Assembly: GCF_005047655.1 (NCBI RefSeq)
Contig: NZ_SUKF01000006.1
Span: forward strand, 1 to 64,000
Length of the DNA stretch: 64,000 bases
Source of the DNA: Sinimarinibacterium arenosum
Lineage (GTDB): Bacteria; Pseudomonadota; Gammaproteobacteria; Nevskiales; Nevskiaceae
Reading direction: 5' to 3'
The first letter of the stretch is position 1; each line of letters begins with the position of its first letter. Below the pieces are notes generated by a model. The model made no database searches, was not told the DNA's origin, and saw nothing but the letters and a program-made list of their open reading frames with translations. Positions 57,117-64,000 of the stretch are shown piece after piece. The translations under genes were made by a program, and so were the position numbers.

Positions 57117-58346
57117 ATGAATCTCCCCAATACGCGCGTGTCCTTCGACCTGATCATCGTCGGCGCAGGACCGGCCGGTCTGAGCTTTGCCCGCTCGATG
57201 GCCGATACGGGTCTGCAGATCGCGCTGATCGAACGCCTGGACGAAGCTGCCATCGCCGATCCGGCCTTTGACGGTCGCGAGATCGCGCTGACCCAGACCT
57301 CGATCGAACATCTGCGCCAGCTCGGCATCTGGAAGCACATCGACGCCGATGCGATTTCGCCGCTGCGCGACGCCGCAGTCGAGAACGGCCGTGGCCGCAG
57401 CCTGCTGCAGATCGACCATCGCATGGGCACGCACGATGAACTCGGCATGCTGGTCGCGAACCATCAGATCCGACGCGCGGCCTATCGCGCGGTGCGCGAG
57501 CAGACCAACGTGTCCTGGTTCACTGGCGCTGCGGTCAGCGCGGTGGACTGCGGCGAGACGCGGGCACGCGTGCGCCTGGACGACAACCGCCTGCTGGACG
57601 CGGCACTGGTGGTCGCGGTGGACAGCCGCTTTTCCGAAACCCGACGCATGCTGGGTATTCCCGCGCGCTCGGTCGACTTCGGCAAGACCATGCTGGTCTG
57701 CAATATGGAACACACCGAACCCCACGCGCATGTGGCGCGTGAGTGCTTCGAGTTCGGTTACACCGCGGCGCTGCTGCCGCGCAACGGCAACAGCTCATCC
57801 GTCGTGATCACGCAACGCGGCGAAGACATCTCGCGGCTGATGGCGATGGACGAGACCGAATTCGCGCGGACGATCGAGCATCTGCTGCGCCATCGCCTCG
57901 GCACGATGCAGCTACGCAGCACGCGCCACGCCTATCCGCTGGTTGCGGTCTATGCCGACCGCTTTGTCGCGCGCCGCTATGCCGTCATCGGCGACGCCGC
58001 GGTCGGCATGCATCCGGTGACTGCGCATGGCTTCAACTTCGGTTTGAGCGGACAGGCCTTGCTGGCGGAGGAAATCCGCAATTCGCTCAGAACAGGACGG
58101 GATATCGGCAACGCCGAGGGACTGGCGCGTTATCAATCCCGCCACCGGCGCGCGACCCTGCCGCTGTACCTGACCACCAATGCGATCGCCAAGCTGTTCA
58201 CCGACGATCGTCTGCCGGCGCGCTTCGCCCGCGATACCGCGCTGCGCGTGGCCGAGCGGCTGTCGCCGTTCAAGCGTGCGGTCGTCGGCACGCTGACCCG
58301 CGGCAGCGCCCGCAGCGTGTTGCCGCGGATCAGGCCCGCATCTTGA
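57117..58346 (+). CDS. ubiM: FAD-dependent ubiquinone-pathway hydroxylase, UbiM-like
   Basis: 409 residues from the ATG at 57117. FDLIIVGAGPAGLSFARSMA is the FAD ADP-binding fold, ADPAFDGREIALTQTSIEHL the second FAD contact with the UbiM-type DGRE block, and VIGDAAVGMHPVTAHGFNFGL the C-terminal FAD motif of UbiH/UbiF/UbiM monooxygenases. PLYLTTNAIAKLFTDDR fits the UbiM branch. It would hydroxylate the ubiquinone ring in the membrane-bound biosynthetic complex. The assignment within the UbiH/F/M family is by eye. Confidence 0.8.
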   Translation: MNLPNTRVSFDLIIVGAGPAGLSFARSMADTGLQIALIERLDEAAIADPAFDGREIALTQTSIEHLRQLGIWKHIDADAISPLRDAAVENGRGRSLLQIDHRMGTHDELGMLVANHQIRRAAYRAVREQTNVSWFTGAAVSAVDCGETRARVRLDDNRLLDAALVVAVDSRFSETRRMLGIPARSVDFGKTMLVCNMEHTEPHAHVARECFEFGYTAALLPRNGNSSSVVITQRGEDISRLMAMDETEFARTIEHLLRHRLGTMQLRSTRHAYPLVAVYADRFVARRYAVIGDAAVGMHPVTAHGFNFGLSGQALLAEEIRNSLRTGRDIGNAEGLARYQSRHRRATLPLYLTTNAIAKLFTDDRLPARFARDTALRVAERLSPFKRAVVGTLTRGSARSVLPRIRPAS

Positions 58347-58358
58347 GCCCTGCCGGGC

Positions 58359-58745
58359 TCAGACCAGCGTCTTGAGCCCCTGCCAGATGCACAGCAGTGC
58401 GCTGAGCAGCAGCACGATGAAGGTCAGCAAGGTGCCGTAGAAGCGGCCGAACTTCCATTTGGTGGTGAACGACAGCGCGATGCCATGCAGCACGCGCGCT
58501 ACCAGCAGGGTTGCGCCGATGACATGCAGCAGCCAGCCGCGCATGCCGCCGTATTCGAGCATCGCCATCATCAGCAGGATCAGCGGCACATATTCGGCGA
58601 AGTTGGCGTGCCCGCGGATGCGCCGCAGCAGATTGGGATCGCCGCCGTCGCCGAGACTGACGTTGGTGCGCATCTGGATCACGCGGATGCTCAACACCAG
58701 AAACAGGATCGCCAGCAGGCCGGCGTACAGCGGCGTGATGCTCAT
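58359..58745 (-). CDS. MAPEG family membrane protein
   Basis: 128 residues with four hydrophobic helices. LRRIRGHANFAEYVPLILLM is the conserved MAPEG helix-2 motif (RxxxN...E), and LLHVIGATLLVARVLHGIAL the third helix. These proteins are related to microsomal glutathione transferases; the bacterial function is mostly unknown. It is convergent with ubiM. Confidence 0.92.
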   Translation of the reverse strand: MSITPLYAGLLAILFLVLSIRVIQMRTNVSLGDGGDPNLLRRIRGHANFAEYVPLILLMMAMLEYGGMRGWLLHVIGATLLVARVLHGIALSFTTKWKFGRFYGTLLTFIVLLLSALLCIWQGLKTLV

Positions 58746-58773
58746 GAGTTCTCCCCTACGCCCCCGAAAACCA

Positions 58774-60210
58774 CTATGCGGCAGGTCCGGCGGCGCGCTG
58801 GATCAGCGACGTCGTCGAATAGCCCTGATGGAAATCCAGCACGACGACTTCCCCGCCGTTGGCAGTGACGACCTCGTGCCCGGCAATCTGTTCGGGGCGA
58901 TAGTCGCCGCCCTTGACCAGCACGTCCGGCAGGACGGCGGCAATCAGACGTGCCGGGGTATCTTCGGAGAACGGCACGACGTAATCGACGCTGCGCAGAC
59001 CAGCGAGCACGCGCATGCGATCCTCGCAAGCGTTCAGCGGCCGCGTCGGCCCTTTCAGGCGTGAGACCGAGGCATCGTCGTTGACGGCGACAATCAGCAG
59101 ATCGCCAAGGCGCTGCGCCGCTTCCAGATAGCGCACATGACCGACGTGCAGGATGTCGAAACAGCCGTTGGTCATGACGATACGGCGACCGGCCGCGCGC
59201 GCTGCGGTGATCTGCTGCAGCAGCGCCGGCTCGTCCAGCACCGCGCTGTCGCCATGCTCGGCATGCAATGCAGCTTCCAGCTCCAGCACGGATACAGTCG
59301 CTGTGCCGAGTTTGCCGACGACGATGCCGGCGGCGATGTTGGCCAGACGACAGGCTTCCGTCAGCGGCGCGTTGGCCGCCAGGGCCGCCGCCAGCGTGGC
59401 GATCACGGTGTCGCCGGCGCCAGTGACATCGAACACCTCGCGCGCCAAGGCCGGCAGATGCAGCGGTGCGTCGTCACTGCGGAACAGGCTCATGCCGCGT
59501 TCGCTGCGGGTGACCAGCACCGCCTCCAGTCCCAGTGTCGAACACAGCGACTGCGCGTGGCGCTCTAGAGTGGTGTCATCCGTACACGGCCCGGAAACCG
59601 CTTCCAGCTCCGGCACGTTGGGCGTCAGCAAGGTGGCGCCGGTGTAGCGTGCGTAGTCGTGACCCTTGGGGTCGACCAGCACCGGCTTGCCGGCGGCGCG
59701 CGCCGCCGCGATCAGGCCGGCAGCGTCGGCCAACGTGCCCTTGCCATAGTCCGACAGCACGACCAGATCGCACTCCGCCAGACGCTGCTGATAGCACTGC
59801 TGCAGCGCGACGCGATCGAACGCTCCAAGCTCGTCCAGGGATTCCTCAAAGTCGAGCCGGATCAGCTGCTGATTGCGCGACAGCACGCGCAGCTTGGTGA
59901 TGGTCGGGTGTTCAGCGGTGCGCACCCAGTCGGCAGTGATGCCGCGCTGTGACACGGCCTGCGCCAGCTGCTCGCCGGCCTCGTCGCTGCCGATCACGCC
60001 GATCAGGTGGACCTGCACGCCGAGCCCGGCCAGATTCAGCGCGACATTGGCGGCGCCGCCCGGGCGCGTCTCGTCACGCCGGATCCGTACCACCGGCACC
60101 GGCGCTTCCGGCGAGATGCGCTGGGTCGGGCCGGTCCAGTAGCGGTCCAGCATGCTGTCGCCCACCACCAGCACGCGGGCGGAGCGGAACTCGGGCAGTG
60201 CAGCGGTCAT
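58774..60210 (-). CDS. hldE: Bifunctional D-glycero-beta-D-manno-heptose-7-phosphate kinase/1-phosphate adenylyltransferase
   Basis: 478 residues from the ATG at 60210. The N-terminal ~315 residues are a PfkB-type kinase: [36 protein letters not shown] and the catalytic [17 protein letters not shown]. The C-terminal part is a nucleotidyltransferase: [19 protein letters not shown] (HxGH), KGPTRPLN and [13 protein letters not shown]. It supplies ADP-heptose for the LPS inner core. Glycosyltransferase genes nearby, including a heptosyltransferase-type GT9, fit this role. Confidence 0.97.
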   Translation of the reverse strand: MTAALPEFRSARVLVVGDSMLDRYWTGPTQRISPEAPVPVVRIRRDETRPGGAANVALNLAGLGVQVHLIGVIGSDEAGEQLAQAVSQRGITADWVRTAEHPTITKLRVLSRNQQLIRLDFEESLDELGAFDRVALQQCYQQRLAECDLVVLSDYGKGTLADAAGLIAAARAAGKPVLVDPKGHDYARYTGATLLTPNVPELEAVSGPCTDDTTLERHAQSLCSTLGLEAVLVTRSERGMSLFRSDDAPLHLPALAREVFDVTGAGDTVIATLAAALAANAPLTEACRLANIAAGIVVGKLGTATVSVLELEAALHAEHGDSAVLDEPALLQQITAARAAGRRIVMTNGCFDILHVGHVRYLEAAQRLGDLLIVAVNDDASVSRLKGPTRPLNACEDRMRVLAGLRSVDYVVPFSEDTPARLIAAVLPDVLVKGGDYRPEQIAGHEVVTANGGEVVVLDFHQGYSTTSLIQRAAGPAA

Positions 60211-60235
60211 GGCAGCCTCCCCGATCGCGGTCCGT

Positions 60236-61159
60236 TTAGATGTGTGCGAGCCAGTCGGCGTAGCGTTCGTTGTTGCCCTTGACCAGATCCAGATACGCCT
60301 TCTGCAGCTGCGCAGTAATCGGGCCACGGCTGCCGATACCCACCGGGCGGTTGTCGACCTCGCGCACCGGAGTCACTTCCGCCGCGGTGCCAGTGAAGAA
60401 CACTTCGTCGCAGACGTACAGCTCGTCACGCGTGATACGGCGCTCGCGCACTTCGTAGCCGAAGTCCTTGGCCAGCTGCATCACGGAACGGCGCGTGATG
60501 CCGTCCAGCGCCGAGGTCACGTCCGGCGTGCTGATGACCTTGTCGGTCACCACAAAGATATTCTCGGCGCTGCCCTCGGCGACATAGCCTTCCGGATCGA
60601 GCATCACAGCCTCGTCGTAGCCATCGCGCAGCACTTCCATCAGCGCCATCGACGAATTCAGATAGTTGGCGTTGGCCTTGGCGCGGCACAGCGACGAATT
60701 CACGTAATGACGCGAGAACGAGCTGGTCTTGACGCGAATGCCGCGCTCCATGTTGTCGGCGCCCAGATAGGCGCCCCACGGCCACGCAGCGACGATCACA
60801 TGGGTCTTCAGACCGGTTGCGCGCAGGCCCATGCCCTCGGAACCGTAGAACACCATCGGGCGCAGGTAGGCCTCTTCGAGCTTGTTGACGCGCAGGACTT
60901 CCTTCTGCGCCTCGTTGAGCTCCTCGGCACTCCACGGCATCGGCATACCGATGATCTTGGCCGAGTTGAACAGGCGCTTGGTATGGTCTTCGAGCCGGAA
61001 AATCGCCGTACCCTTGGGCGTCTTGTACGCGCGAACGCCTTCAAAACAACCGACGCCGTAGTGCAAGGTGTAAGTCAGCACATGGGTCGTGCACTCGCGC
61101 CAAGGCTTGAGTTCACCGTCGTACCAGATGAAGCCGTCACGGTCGGCAAAGGACGTCAT
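60236..61159 (-). CDS. ilvE: Branched-chain amino acid aminotransferase
   Basis: 307 residues of fold-type [53 protein letters not shown] (PLP-binding Lys) and [19 protein letters not shown] with [12 protein letters not shown] are all family motifs. It catalyses the last step of Val, Leu and Ile synthesis. The hldE gene follows on the same strand after 25 bases. Confidence 0.96.
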   Translation of the reverse strand: MTSFADRDGFIWYDGELKPWRECTTHVLTYTLHYGVGCFEGVRAYKTPKGTAIFRLEDHTKRLFNSAKIIGMPMPWSAEELNEAQKEVLRVNKLEEAYLRPMVFYGSEGMGLRATGLKTHVIVAAWPWGAYLGADNMERGIRVKTSSFSRHYVNSSLCRAKANANYLNSSMALMEVLRDGYDEAVMLDPEGYVAEGSAENIFVVTDKVISTPDVTSALDGITRRSVMQLAKDFGYEVRERRITRDELYVCDEVFFTGTAAEVTPVREVDNRPVGIGSRGPITAQLQKAYLDLVKGNNERYADWLAHI

Positions 61160-61251
61160 AGATCAATTCCGGGGGATGTTGAGGAGGCGAAGGCCGAAAT
61201 TATAGGCAATCGCAGCGGCTATCATAATCCGACTCAAGCCAATCCGAACCT

Positions 61252-62292
61252 GTGCCCACACCGTCCACCGACCTGTCGTCGTCGCCCCAGCGCATCCTGA
61301 TCGTCCGCCTGTCGGCGCTCGGTGATCTGGTGTTCTGTACCAGCCTGCTCGACGGCCTGCGCCGCGCCTACCCGGACGCGCAGATTAGCTGGCTGGCGCA
61401 AAGCGGCTTTGCCGGCATCCTGCGCGAAGACCCGCGCATCGATCAGCTGATCAGCGTGCCAAAGTCCGATCTGTCGTCGCTGTCAGCGTTGTGGCGGCTG
61501 CGGAGAAAGCTCCGCGCACAGCGCTTTGACTGGGTTATCGACGCCCAGGGACTCGCCAAGTCGCGCATCCTGGCGTGGCTGGCCGGCGGGCGACGCCGGG
61601 TTGGCTTCCGCTCCAAGGAACCGCTGGCCGGACTGCTGCACCAGACCTATGACAAGGGCGGCGAACCCAGCGACATTGCGTCCGAATACCGCTATCTGGC
61701 GGAGCAACTCACCGGCGCGCCCGCAGCGGCGCCGCGCCTGCCGATCACGTCGGGAAGCCGCGACAGCGTCGATACACAGATGCAGCGGCTGAGCCTGGAA
61801 CCCGGATTCGTCGCGCTGTGTCCGTTCACCACGCGCCCGCAGAAGCACTGGTTCGACGATCACTGGCAGACGCTGGCCGGACTGATTGCCGAGGCCGGAC
61901 TCGGCCGCTGCGTGGTGTTCGGCGGTCCGGCTGACCGCACGCACGCCCAGGCCCTGGTCGAGGCGATGCCCGCCGGCAGCCTCAGCCTGGCCGGCGACAC
62001 GGCGCTGCACGAGCTGCCGGCCTGGCTCGAAAGAGCGGGCCTGGTGATCGGCGTCGATACCGGCCTGACCCACATCGGCATCGCGGTACAGCGCCCGACC
62101 GTGGCCTTGTTCGGCTCGACCTGCCCCTACACCGGCGGCGCCGATTCGCCGCTGCGGGTGCTCTACGATGCCCTGCCCTGCGCGCCGTGCAAACGCCGCC
62201 CGACCTGTGATGGTGCGTTCATCTGCATGCGCCAGCTGACGCCGCCGCGCGTCATCGCCGCCGCACGCGAACTGCTGGGAGCCGTCGCATGA
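61252..62292 (+). CDS. Glycosyltransferase family 9 (heptosyltransferase-like)
   Basis: 346 residues from a GTG. ILIVRLSALGDLVFCTSLL is the GT9 N-terminal signature, FDWVIDAQGLAKSRILAWL carries the acceptor-side Asp, and LVIGVDTGLTHIGIA is the ADP-heptose-binding motif. It probably adds heptose to the LPS core, using ADP-heptose made by HldE. It overlaps the next glycosyltransferase by 4 bases (ATGA). It is divergent from ilvE across 92 bases. Confidence 0.9.
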   Translation: MPTPSTDLSSSPQRILIVRLSALGDLVFCTSLLDGLRRAYPDAQISWLAQSGFAGILREDPRIDQLISVPKSDLSSLSALWRLRRKLRAQRFDWVIDAQGLAKSRILAWLAGGRRRVGFRSKEPLAGLLHQTYDKGGEPSDIASEYRYLAEQLTGAPAAAPRLPITSGSRDSVDTQMQRLSLEPGFVALCPFTTRPQKHWFDDHWQTLAGLIAEAGLGRCVVFGGPADRTHAQALVEAMPAGSLSLAGDTALHELPAWLERAGLVIGVDTGLTHIGIAVQRPTVALFGSTCPYTGGADSPLRVLYDALPCAPCKRRPTCDGAFICMRQLTPPRVIAAARELLGAVA

Positions 62293-63398
62293 AGATCCTG
62301 CACGTCGAGACCGGCATGCATCTGTACGGCGGCGCGCAGCAGGTCGCCTATCTGCTCGACGGGCTGGTCCGTCGCCGGGTGCAGTGCGTGCTGGTGTGTC
62401 CGCCCGGCGCCGCGATCGGCCGGCATTTCGCCGGCAGTGCCGTTCAGGTCGAGGAAATTCCCTGCAGCGGCGATCTGGATCTGGGCTTCATCGGGCGCCT
62501 GCGTCGCGCGATCGAACGCCACCGGCCGGATCTGGTGCATCTGCATTCACGCCGCGGCGCCGATGTGCTGGGCGGTATCGCCGCCAAGCGCGCAGGCGTC
62601 CCGGCGGTACTGTCGCGGCGCGTCGACAACCCCGAGAAGCCGTGGTGGGCGCGCTGGAAATACCGCCGCTATGCGCGCGTGATCTGCATCTCCGAAGGCA
62701 TCGCCGACGTCTTGCGCAGCGAGGGCGTCGAGGCTGCGCGCATCGCCGTCGTGCGCAGCGCGGTCGACGCCGCGCCGTGGACCCATCCGCAGCCGCGCGC
62801 CAGTTTTCTCGGCAGCTTCGGCGTGCCGCCCAATTCGCTGGTTGCCGGCGTCGTCGCGCAGCTGATCAAACGCAAGGGACACCACCTGCTGTTGCAGGCG
62901 CTGCACCAGCTGATCGAGCACCATCAGCTGATGCCCGGCGCACTGACGGTGCTGTGTTTCGGTCAGGGCCCTGAACGCGCGGCCCTGGAACAGCAGGCTG
63001 CGAGCCTGCACCTGAGCGATTGCGTGCGTTTCGTCGGTTTCCGCGATGACCTTCCGCGCTGGATGGGCAATCTGGACTTCCTGATCCATCCGGCACTGAT
63101 GGAAGGCCTCGGCGTCTCGCTGCTGCAGGCGTCCAGCGCGGGCGTCCCGGTCATCGCCAGCCGCGCCGGCGGCATGCCGGAAGCGGTGCGCGACGGCGAG
63201 AATGGCATGCTGGTCCCGCCGGGTGACGTCGATGCGCTGGCGCGCGCAATCAGGACCCTGATCAGCGATACCGGTCTGCGCAGGCGTCTGTCCGACGGCG
63301 GACGCGCATTAATCGCGCGTGAGTTTTCGGTCGGGACGATGGTCGAGGGCAATCTGCAGATCTACCGCGCGCTGCTCGACTCCGGTACACGCGCCTGA
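62289..63398 (+). CDS. Glycosyltransferase family 4
   Basis: 369 residues, GT-B fold. METGMHLYGGAQQVAYLLDG-type start, VHLHSRRGADVLGGI in the N-terminal domain, VVAQLIKRKGHHLLLQAL in the inter-domain region, and ALMEGLGVSLLQASSAGVPV with the E-x7-E arrangement of GT4 retaining enzymes. It is translationally coupled to the GT9 gene and likely acts in LPS core or surface glycan synthesis. The sugar is unknown. Confidence 0.93.
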   Translation: MKILHVETGMHLYGGAQQVAYLLDGLVRRRVQCVLVCPPGAAIGRHFAGSAVQVEEIPCSGDLDLGFIGRLRRAIERHRPDLVHLHSRRGADVLGGIAAKRAGVPAVLSRRVDNPEKPWWARWKYRRYARVICISEGIADVLRSEGVEAARIAVVRSAVDAAPWTHPQPRASFLGSFGVPPNSLVAGVVAQLIKRKGHHLLLQALHQLIEHHQLMPGALTVLCFGQGPERAALEQQAASLHLSDCVRFVGFRDDLPRWMGNLDFLIHPALMEGLGVSLLQASSAGVPVIASRAGGMPEAVRDGENGMLVPPGDVDALARAIRTLISDTGLRRRLSDGGRALIAREFSVGTMVEGNLQIYRALLDSGTRA

Positions 63399-64000
63399 CC
63401 GCGCGCCAGGCGCTGATACAGATTCACGTAAGCGTCCACGGTCGCACGCTCGCTGAAACGCGCGCGGAACCGCTCCAGTCCGCGGCCTGCGATGTGCTCA
63501 CGCAAGGTCTGATCCGACAAGGCTTCGCTCCAGCTACGCGCCAACGCCGCCGGGTCGGCCACATCGCATAACAGCCCGTTGTCTCGATCATCGATCAGCT
63601 CGCTGCCGCCATCGCTGCGGGTACTGACCACCGGCAATCCCTTGTTCCAGGCTTCAAGAATGACATTGCCCAGAGGCTCGATCCGTGAAGGACACACCAT
63701 CACGTCGCCCAGCGCCAATGCGGCAGCGGCGCGGTCGACCCAGCCGGTGAGGTGCACGCGATCGCCCAGTCCCAAGCGGGTAATCTGTTCGACCAGCGAT
63801 TCACGCAGTACGCCGTCGCCCATCAGCAGCAGATGATGCTCACGGCCACCGACGCTTCGGGGCAGCTGGGCCATCGCCTCGAGCAGATCCTGGAATCCCT
63901 TCTTGACGACCAGGCGCCCAAGCGCAACTGTCAGCAGTACATCGTCGGGGATGCCCAGGTCGGCACGGGAAAACGGCGGCGGCGCCGGATCGGAGGGCAC
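63362..64000 (-). CDS. Glycosyltransferase family 4, C-terminal part (runs off the window)
   Basis: 212 residues to the window edge; the N-terminal acceptor domain is beyond 64000. VALGRLVVKKGFQDLLEAMA, LLLMGDGVLRESL and SRIEPLGNVILEAWNKGLPV (E-x7-E) identify the GT4 C-terminal nucleotide-sugar domain. Its last 37 bases overlap the end of the convergent GT4 gene. It is likely part of the same surface-glycan cluster. Confidence 0.9.
   Translation of the reverse strand: MPSDPAPPPFSRADLGIPDDVLLTVALGRLVVKKGFQDLLEAMAQLPRSVGGREHHLLLMGDGVLRESLVEQITRLGLGDRVHLTGWVDRAAAALALGDVMVCPSRIEPLGNVILEAWNKGLPVVSTRSDGGSELIDDRDNGLLCDVADPAALARSWSEALSDQTLREHIAGRGLERFRARFSERATVDAYVNLYQRLARGQARVPESSSAR

Overview
The window is high-GC, gene-dense chromosomal DNA from an aerobic Gram-negative bacterium. 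An Lpt/LPS-type heptose gene (hldE), a UbiM-like ubiquinone hydroxylase, RsgA, TolC/RND efflux and a YajD homologue point to a gammaproteobacterium. The mix looks most like the Nevskiales/Solimonadaceae-Xanthomonadales side of the class, but that placement is inference from gene content only. There is one tRNA, no rRNA and no CRISPR array.

Layout, left to right. (1) 1-7.2 kb: the tail of an IS3-type transposase at the left edge, then a minus-strand group of a TonB-dependent receptor, a SAM methyltransferase and a TPR-sulfotransferase. A long non-coding stretch with inverted repeats follows, then tRNA-Thr(TGT) and a YkgJ-type cysteine-cluster protein. (2) 7.2-12.7 kb: lipid/ester metabolism, with TesB thioesterase, two alpha/beta hydrolases, a fatty-acid desaturase and a divergent AraC-type regulator. 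(3) 12.7-19.0 kb: tetR-tolC-adaptor-RND efflux operon, with two palindromes at the tetR start. (4) 19.1-24.1 kb: a group-3b-type [NiFe] hydrogenase operon in the order beta, cyclic-nucleotide-binding-domain protein, gamma, delta, alpha, maturation protease, followed by a lipoprotein of unknown function. (5) 25.6-32.3 kb: histidine degradation operon hutU-hutH-hutF-hutI/hutG on the minus strand. It uses the formiminoglutamate deiminase/N-formylglutamate route, and hutI and hutG are joined in one reading frame. (6) 32.4-38.2 kb: PLP enzyme, RsgA, cupin, two LysR regulators, HD-domain protein, small lipoprotein. (7) 38.3-41.7 kb: azoreductase-DoxX-pirin-pirin-OsmC run divergent from a LysR gene, with the look of an electrophile/quinone/oxidative stress operon. 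(8) 41.8-43.4 kb: an isolated, visibly AT-richer gene for a protein ending in a HEPN-like domain (R-x4-H motif), the best candidate here for an acquired defence gene of the ApeA type. (9) 43.5-54.5 kb: YajD HNH protein, luciferase-like oxidoreductase, an 1832-residue membrane protein with GH94/GT36-type modules, DUF3429, a CbiM-like membrane protein, an ABC-F ATPase and a GST. (10) 54.7-64 kb: small housekeeping proteins (YjbQ, DUF924, YchJ, DUF938), UbiM, MAPEG, hldE, ilvE and three glycosyltransferases of surface polysaccharide/LPS synthesis, the last cut by the window end.

The most notable items are the lone HEPN gene on AT-rich DNA, the linker-free hutI-hutG fusion with a possible internal start, the cNMP-binding protein inserted in the hydrogenase operon, the GH94 membrane protein without a recognisable GT84 synthase module, and several near-perfect palindromes in divergent promoter regions. 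All family calls rest on reading motifs by eye; no database search was run.
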